DNA from: SHVO01 sp050246995
GTDB taxonomy: Bacteria > Pseudomonadota > Alphaproteobacteria > Rhodospirillales > Rhodospirillaceae
Direction of reading: 5' to 3'
Assembly: GCA_050246995.1 (NCBI GenBank)
Contig: JBFWVA010000004.1
Span: 248,001-312,000, forward strand
DNA length: 64,000 nt
Shown: positions 60,304-64,000 of the stretch, piece after piece
Layout of the letters: every line of letters starts with the position of its first letter
How positions within the stretch are numbered: the first letter of the stretch is position 1
Notes under the pieces: model-generated
Seen by the model: the letters and a program-made list of their open reading frames with translations, nothing else
Database searches by the model: none
Told to the model about the DNA's origin: nothing
Position numbers and translations under genes: made by a program

Positions 60304-61581
60304 TTATTGGGACGGCGGCGTTTCGGGCGCCGGTTCAGCGGTCGCCGGCTCTTCCGGCGCAGGTGACGGCGGCGGCGCAGCGCTCTGCGGGGTATTGATG
60401 AGCTGCCAGAAACGGTCGCGCAGCGCGCCGGCTTCCGAGGACAATTCCGTCTCGACAATGAAATCCTTGAGGCGATCCTGCGAGGGCATCAGCGCGGGGT
60501 CGTTCTTGATCTCCGGTTTGATATAGAGCGCCGATGCGGCGACGGCATTTGCATAACCGGTGGCATTGCTGGCGCGCGCGGCGACCTCGGGCCGCAGCAG
60601 ATAGTCGATGAGCTTGCGCGCCGTATCGGGATTGGCGGCCGCCTTCGGAATCGCGAACAGCGCGAACCAAGCGACCGTCCCTTCCTGCGGAATCACATAC
60701 TTCAATTCAGGTCCGCGGCCCGCCGCGGCGATCATGGCGCGCGCCTGGAACACATCGCCCGACGTCGCGAGCGCAAGACACACGTCACCGACAGCGAGGC
60801 TGTCGACGATGTCCGAGGCCGCGAACTTCGCGATGGACGGACGCACGCCTTCCCACAGACGGGTTGCGGTTTCTGTATCCTCGACCGCGCCGGAGTCCGG
60901 AGCCAGCCCGAGGTAACGCAGCGCGATGGGGAATGCGCCGCGCGGCGTATCGACGACCTGCACCCCGCAGTCGGCGAGCTTGGCAAGATGTTCGGCGTTG
61001 AACAGCAGCGACCAGGATTCGAGCGGCGCATCGCCCGGCAAACGCGCGGCAACCTTCGCCGAATCGAACGCCAGGCCCAGCGTGCCCCACGCCGCGACGA
61101 TGCCGTGATGCTTGCCGGGATCGTATGAGTCCGCGTGAGCCGTGATCGCGGGATCGAGATTGCCGCCGTTGACGAGGCGGTCCGGCGAAAGGTCGCTGAG
61201 AAGGTCGGCGTCCGACAACCGTTTCAATCCAATACCGGACGTGAGGACAAGATCGTGAGTGAGCGCCCCGCTGCTCGCCAGCGCCTGCAACTCCTCGAGC
61301 GTATCGTAGCGGTCGATGGCGACCTTGACGCCCGTGTCGGCCTCGAACGCGGCGATCGCGTCGGACGGCAGCACGCGGCGCCATACGAGAACGCGAAGTT
61401 CACCGGAGGGCGCTACTGATCCCGCCGTTTCGGCGCCGGCCCCAGGCGGGCGGGCGGTCGGAACCGGTGCAAGCGTGAGATACAGCGCCCAGAACCCGAT
61501 CAGAACCAGACTTAGGATACCGCCAAGCACCCATGACGGGATGCGCCGGGGCGGCGTTTTTGATTTCGAGACATCAGCCAT
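60304..61581 (-). CDS. Membrane-anchored PotD/PotF-like substrate-binding protein
   Basis: The 425-residue protein has an N-terminal membrane helix (WVLGGILSLVLIGFWALYLT, about 17-36) rather than a cleavable signal. A type II periplasmic binding fold follows: LRVLVWRRVLPSDAIAAFEA, VAIDRYDTLEELQALASSG, HDLVLTSGIGLKRLSDADLL and GIVAAWGTLGLAFDSAKVAA. This is the spermidine/putrescine-binding (PotD/PotF) pattern. The C-terminus is a Pro/Ala/Glu-rich tail. The ATG at 61581 is preferred over the frame start at 61608. No polyamine ABC permease or ATPase is adjacent, so it is an orphan with unknown ligand. Confidence 0.8.
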   Translation of the reverse strand: MADVSKSKTPPRRIPSWVLGGILSLVLIGFWALYLTLAPVPTARPPGAGAETAGSVAPSGELRVLVWRRVLPSDAIAAFEADTGVKVAIDRYDTLEELQALASSGALTHDLVLTSGIGLKRLSDADLLSDLSPDRLVNGGNLDPAITAHADSYDPGKHHGIVAAWGTLGLAFDSAKVAARLPGDAPLESWSLLFNAEHLAKLADCGVQVVDTPRGAFPIALRYLGLAPDSGAVEDTETATRLWEGVRPSIAKFAASDIVDSLAVGDVCLALATSGDVFQARAMIAAAGRGPELKYVIPQEGTVAWFALFAIPKAAANPDTARKLIDYLLRPEVAARASNATGYANAVAASALYIKPEIKNDPALMPSQDRLKDFIVETELSSEAGALRDRFWQLINTPQSAAPPPSPAPEEPATAEPAPETPPSQ

Positions 61582-61746
61582 GGCGCAATGTGTCCCGGAT
61601 GCCCCCACGGCTGCAAGTGGGGCGCCCGCACGTCTGCCCGTACCCCAACCTTCGCGTCGGCCCTCGCGTCCGCTTTCGGATCACAGTAACAGTCTTGTGT
61701 CCCCGAGCGGCCATGGCTAGGTAGAAGCGCAATAAGAGGACCTCAC

Positions 61747-62523
61747 GTGACGAGCGAAAATCCCGCCCACCGCATCCCGCGTACGGTTCTCATCACCGGC
61801 GCCGCCAAGCGTATCGGACGTGCGCTGGCCGAGGATCTGGGCGCCCACGGCTGGTCGGTGGCGATTCATTACAATGGATCGAAGGATGACGCGGACTCCG
61901 TCGCGCAAAACGTGCGCGCATCGGGTGCGCGCGCGATCACGCTGCAAGCCGACCTTGGCAACGCGGACGAAGTCGCCGCGCTTGTCCCGCGCGCGGCGAT
62001 GGAACTTGGCCCCCTCGGTTGTCTCATCAACAACGCGTCGATTTTCGAGCGCGATGAAGCCGAGACCGTGACGCTGGAGTCATGGGAACGCCATCAAGCG
62101 GTGAACTTACGCGCACCGCTTTTCCTGACGCAGGCCTTCGCGGACCAACTGCCCGCGGCCGATCAGGGCGTGGTGATCAACGTCATCGACGAGCGGGTGT
62201 GGCGCCTCACGCCTCATTTCGTGTCATACACCGTCAGCAAGACCGGCCTATGGACCCTGACGCAGACGTTGGCCATGGCCCTCGCGCCGCGCATCAGGGT
62301 GAATGCCATCGGCCCCGGCCCGACGCTCCCCAGTCCTTACCAAAACCAGGCCCAATTCGACCGGCAGCAAGCCCGGATGCCGCTGGGGCGCGGGACGAAC
62401 CCCACGGAAATTTGCGCCGCGGCCCGATTCATCCTTGAAGCGCCCGCCATGACGGGCCAGATGATTGCCTTGGACGGCGGCCAGCACCTGGGCTGGACGC
62501 AGGACGCCGCCGACCACGATTAA
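61747..62523 (+). CDS. Short-chain dehydrogenase/reductase, FolM/pteridine-reductase-like
   Basis: The 258-residue classical SDR starts at GTG behind AGAGGACC. It has the NADPH-binding TGAAKRIGRALAEDL (TGxxxRIG, as in pteridine reductases and FolM), NNAS (after GCLINN), catalytic Tyr-x3-Lys in SYTVSKTGLW, and the downstream GPGPTLPSP loop. The catalytic Ser position is replaced in the VINVIDERVWR strand by Asp, as in FolM/PTR1. It lies ten bases before folB, so a role in dihydropteridine (folate or monapterin) reduction is likely. Confidence 0.85.
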   Translation: MTSENPAHRIPRTVLITGAAKRIGRALAEDLGAHGWSVAIHYNGSKDDADSVAQNVRASGARAITLQADLGNADEVAALVPRAAMELGPLGCLINNASIFERDEAETVTLESWERHQAVNLRAPLFLTQAFADQLPAADQGVVINVIDERVWRLTPHFVSYTVSKTGLWTLTQTLAMALAPRIRVNAIGPGPTLPSPYQNQAQFDRQQARMPLGRGTNPTEICAAARFILEAPAMTGQMIALDGGQHLGWTQDAADHD

Positions 62524-62533
62524 GGTGCATCCC

Positions 62534-62962
62534 ATGAGCAATCCGGCTGGTAAGCCCGTCATTGAGCCCCTGCGCATCGCCGACGCGGCGCTGAGCCTGC
62601 GGCACGTGTTTGTTCGCGATTTAGTGGTGGCCTGCAATATCGGGATCCACCAGCACGAGAAGACGGGTCCGCAACGGGTGCGTATCAGTGTCGATCTCGG
62701 TGTCTTGGAAGGCCAGACACCCCACGACGACCGGCTGGAAAACGTTGTTTGCTACGAGGAAATCGTCACCCGGGTGCGCGGCATTGTCGCCGATGGGCAT
62801 GTTAACCTGGCCGAGACCCTGGCCGAACGCATCGCCAGCGTCTGTCTGCAGAACCCCCTTTGCCGGTCCGCGCGGGTGCGTGTGGAAAAGCTGGACGTGT
62901 TCGCGGACGCGAGCGGGGCCGGCGTGGAAATCGAGCGGCTGTCCAAAATCCCGCTCCGGTAG
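62534..62962 (+). CDS. folB: Dihydroneopterin aldolase FolB
   Basis: FolB cleaves dihydroneopterin to 6-hydroxymethyl-dihydropterin in folate synthesis. The 142-residue protein has the family core: RHVFVRDLVVACNIGIHQHE, TGPQRVRISVDLGVL, VCYEEIVTRVRGIVADGHVN and LAETLAERIASVCL with the catalytic region. ARVRVEKLDVFADASGAGVE follows. The ATG at 62534 is chosen because it falls ten bases after the reductase stop; the longer open frame from 62465 overlaps that gene. About 20 extra residues precede the core. Confidence 0.92.
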   Translation: MSNPAGKPVIEPLRIADAALSLRHVFVRDLVVACNIGIHQHEKTGPQRVRISVDLGVLEGQTPHDDRLENVVCYEEIVTRVRGIVADGHVNLAETLAERIASVCLQNPLCRSARVRVEKLDVFADASGAGVEIERLSKIPLR

Positions 62963-63436
62963 TTGCACGGCCGCCCTTCCTCCCGGCTCCGACTCGCGGG
63001 GAATCACCACTTTTTTGCAATCGAATCGCAACCCAGGGCCATGGGCCAGGGCAAGTCAAGGCAAGTTGTGCACAACGATCAGATAGGGTTTTTGAGGACC
63101 CGGTGCGGCGGCGCAAACCATGCAGGAGTCGCAACGAATTGAGCACTGTCATAAAAAAAGTTAAATAATTCAAAACGATAGTTTTTGTGCCCCTTTTTTG
63201 GGCATAGGGAACAAAAACCCCAATAGCATGGGTAGAGCCCTCCTCCCGCCCTATGTTTCAACAGACTTATCCACAGGATTGGTGGATATCCGTCACGGGA
63301 CGGTCATACGCCTGAAAACCACACGCCGTGGGAGACCCGCCAGCCTGTGGACGATGTCGGTAAATCGGCCGCCGCCGCCCGGATTGACGCCCGGTTTTAG
63401 ATTGCGGCTCGGGTTTAAACCTCGCAAGTAAGGGCC
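62963..63436. other. Intergenic region upstream of uvrC with DnaA-box-like and palindromic sites
   Basis: No gene is supported. It contains a perfect 12-bp palindrome GTTGTGCACAAC (63065-63076) and an AT-rich tract (63148-63182). A hairpin GTTTTTGT/ACAAAAAC with inner GCCC/GGGC lies at 63181-63218. A consensus DnaA box TTATCCACA lies at 63267-63275. Confidence 0.55.
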
Positions 63437-64000
63437 ATGATGGCTCACGTTCCCCTCCCCGACCCCGCGCCCGGCCCCCCGACTGCCGACGAGGCCGCCG
63501 ATGCGCCCGCCGCGGTCGAGACGCCGGCGGACGCCGGTAAGGGCCTCGGCGTGCTGACCGAAGCCGTGAAGACCCTGAGCGGCGCCCCGGGGGTGTACCG
63601 GATGCTGAACGCCAAGGGCGACGCCCTGTACGTGGGCAAGGCCAAGAATCTCAAGAAGCGGGTGTCGTCCTATCTCCGCGTGGACCGGATGCCGCTGCGC
63701 CTGCAGCGCATGGTCTACGAGACGCATAGCTTCGAAGTGGTCGTGACCCACACCGAGGCCGAGGCCCTGTTGCTGGAAAGCAACCTGATCAAGCAGCTGA
63801 AGCCGCGTTACAACATCATCTTCCGGGACGACAAATCGTTCCCCTACATCATGATCGAAGGGGGTCATGAGTTCCCGCGTATCCTGAAGCACCGCGGCGC
63901 GCGGTCCAAAGGCAGCGAATATTTCGGGCCCTTCGCCTCGGCGTATTCGGTCAACGCGACCCTGACCACGTTGCAGAAGGTGTTCCTGCTCAGGAGCTGC
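63437..64000 (+). CDS. uvrC: Excinuclease ABC subunit C UvrC, 5' portion (continues beyond window)
   Basis: UvrC makes both incisions in nucleotide excision repair. The 188 visible residues begin with a Pro/Ala/Asp-rich extension (~35 residues). The GIY-YIG nuclease domain follows: GAPGVYRMLNAKGDALYVGK and AKNLKKRVSSYLR, then THTEAEALLLESNLIKQLKP, RYNIIFRDDKSFPYIMI and FGPFASAYSVNATLTTLQ. TAAGGGCC lies before tandem ATG codons at 63437 and 63440. The protein is truncated by the window edge, not by mutation. Confidence 0.95.
   Translation, partial: MMAHVPLPDPAPGPPTADEAADAPAAVETPADAGKGLGVLTEAVKTLSGAPGVYRMLNAKGDALYVGKAKNLKKRVSSYLRVDRMPLRLQRMVYETHSFEVVVTHTEAEALLLESNLIKQLKPRYNIIFRDDKSFPYIMIEGGHEFPRILKHRGARSKGSEYFGPFASAYSVNATLTTLQKVFLLRSC

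Noticed and set aside
63065..63275. Chromosomal replication origin
   Set aside because: Only one consensus DnaA box and no origin-linked genes (dnaA, parAB, hemE, gidA) in view.
1..64000. CRISPR arrays, tRNA or rRNA genes, insertion sequences with transposases, prophage genes
   Set aside because: I saw no repeat-spacer pattern, no tRNA-like arms, no rRNA sequence and no transposase, integrase or phage structural gene.

Overview
The window reads as a GC-rich alphaproteobacterial chromosome segment. The flagellar set points there: FlbT, FlaF and a FlbD-type sigma-54 activator occur together mainly in alphaproteobacteria. A FlgJ-like rod-binding protein lacks the muramidase domain, flagellins are short and tandem, and a NadQ-like NAD regulator sits beside nadA/nadC. 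The genus cannot be fixed from sequence alone; a relative of Rhodospirillales, Caulobacterales or Micropepsales is an inference.

Layout. (1) 1-5613: flgI (3' end), rod-binding protein, a FlgN-like protein, flgK and flgL, all +. (2) 5610-9295: CitMHS-type transporter, a TPR/GT41 glycosyltransferase and a small secreted protein, all -. (3) 9477-17818: a second TPR/GT41 enzyme behind overlapping flaF and flbT, then four tandem flagellin genes, all -, with terminators and an 83-bp inverted repeat between them. (4) 18104-32567: an envelope/glycan block. It holds a GT8-like enzyme, an unrecognised family, a third TPR/GT41, a GT4, KDO transferase waaA, a divergent TPR-less GT41 and two divergently transcribed TPR/GT9-like proteins. 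A cytoplasmic-looking HtrA-type protease and unknowns are interspersed. (5) 32687-38558: a flagellin-shaped unknown, then fliK (good sigma-54 promoter), flgD and flgE, closed by a strong terminator. (6) 38750-43583: a duplicated-domain exported protein, a small membrane protein, an sRNA-like terminator unit, a cupin, nadC, nadA and a NadQ-like regulator. (7) 43774-50128: fliF, fliG, fliH, fliN, motA and flbD, with a 90-bp tandem repeat at the flbD end. (8) 50362-60154: a periplasmic unknown, then the kdp system on the - strand. Its order is a 27-residue peptide, kdpF, kdpA, kdpB, kdpC, kdpD, kdpE and ptsN, with another small membrane peptide upstream. (9) 60304-64000: a membrane-anchored PotD-like protein, a FolM-like reductase, folB and the start of uvrC.

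How it fits together. The flagellar genes cover rod, hook, filament, MS ring, switch, stator and regulator. FlbD probably drives sigma-54 promoters such as the one before fliK. FlbT and FlaF probably control flagellin expression. The many SPINDLY/OGT-type and TPR-linked glycosyltransferases around four flagellin genes suggest a flagellin or surface-protein O-glycosylation island. This is the most interesting system in the window. Second is a kdp locus carrying its own EIIA-Ntr and two extra micropeptides, with a duplicated 38-bp upstream module.
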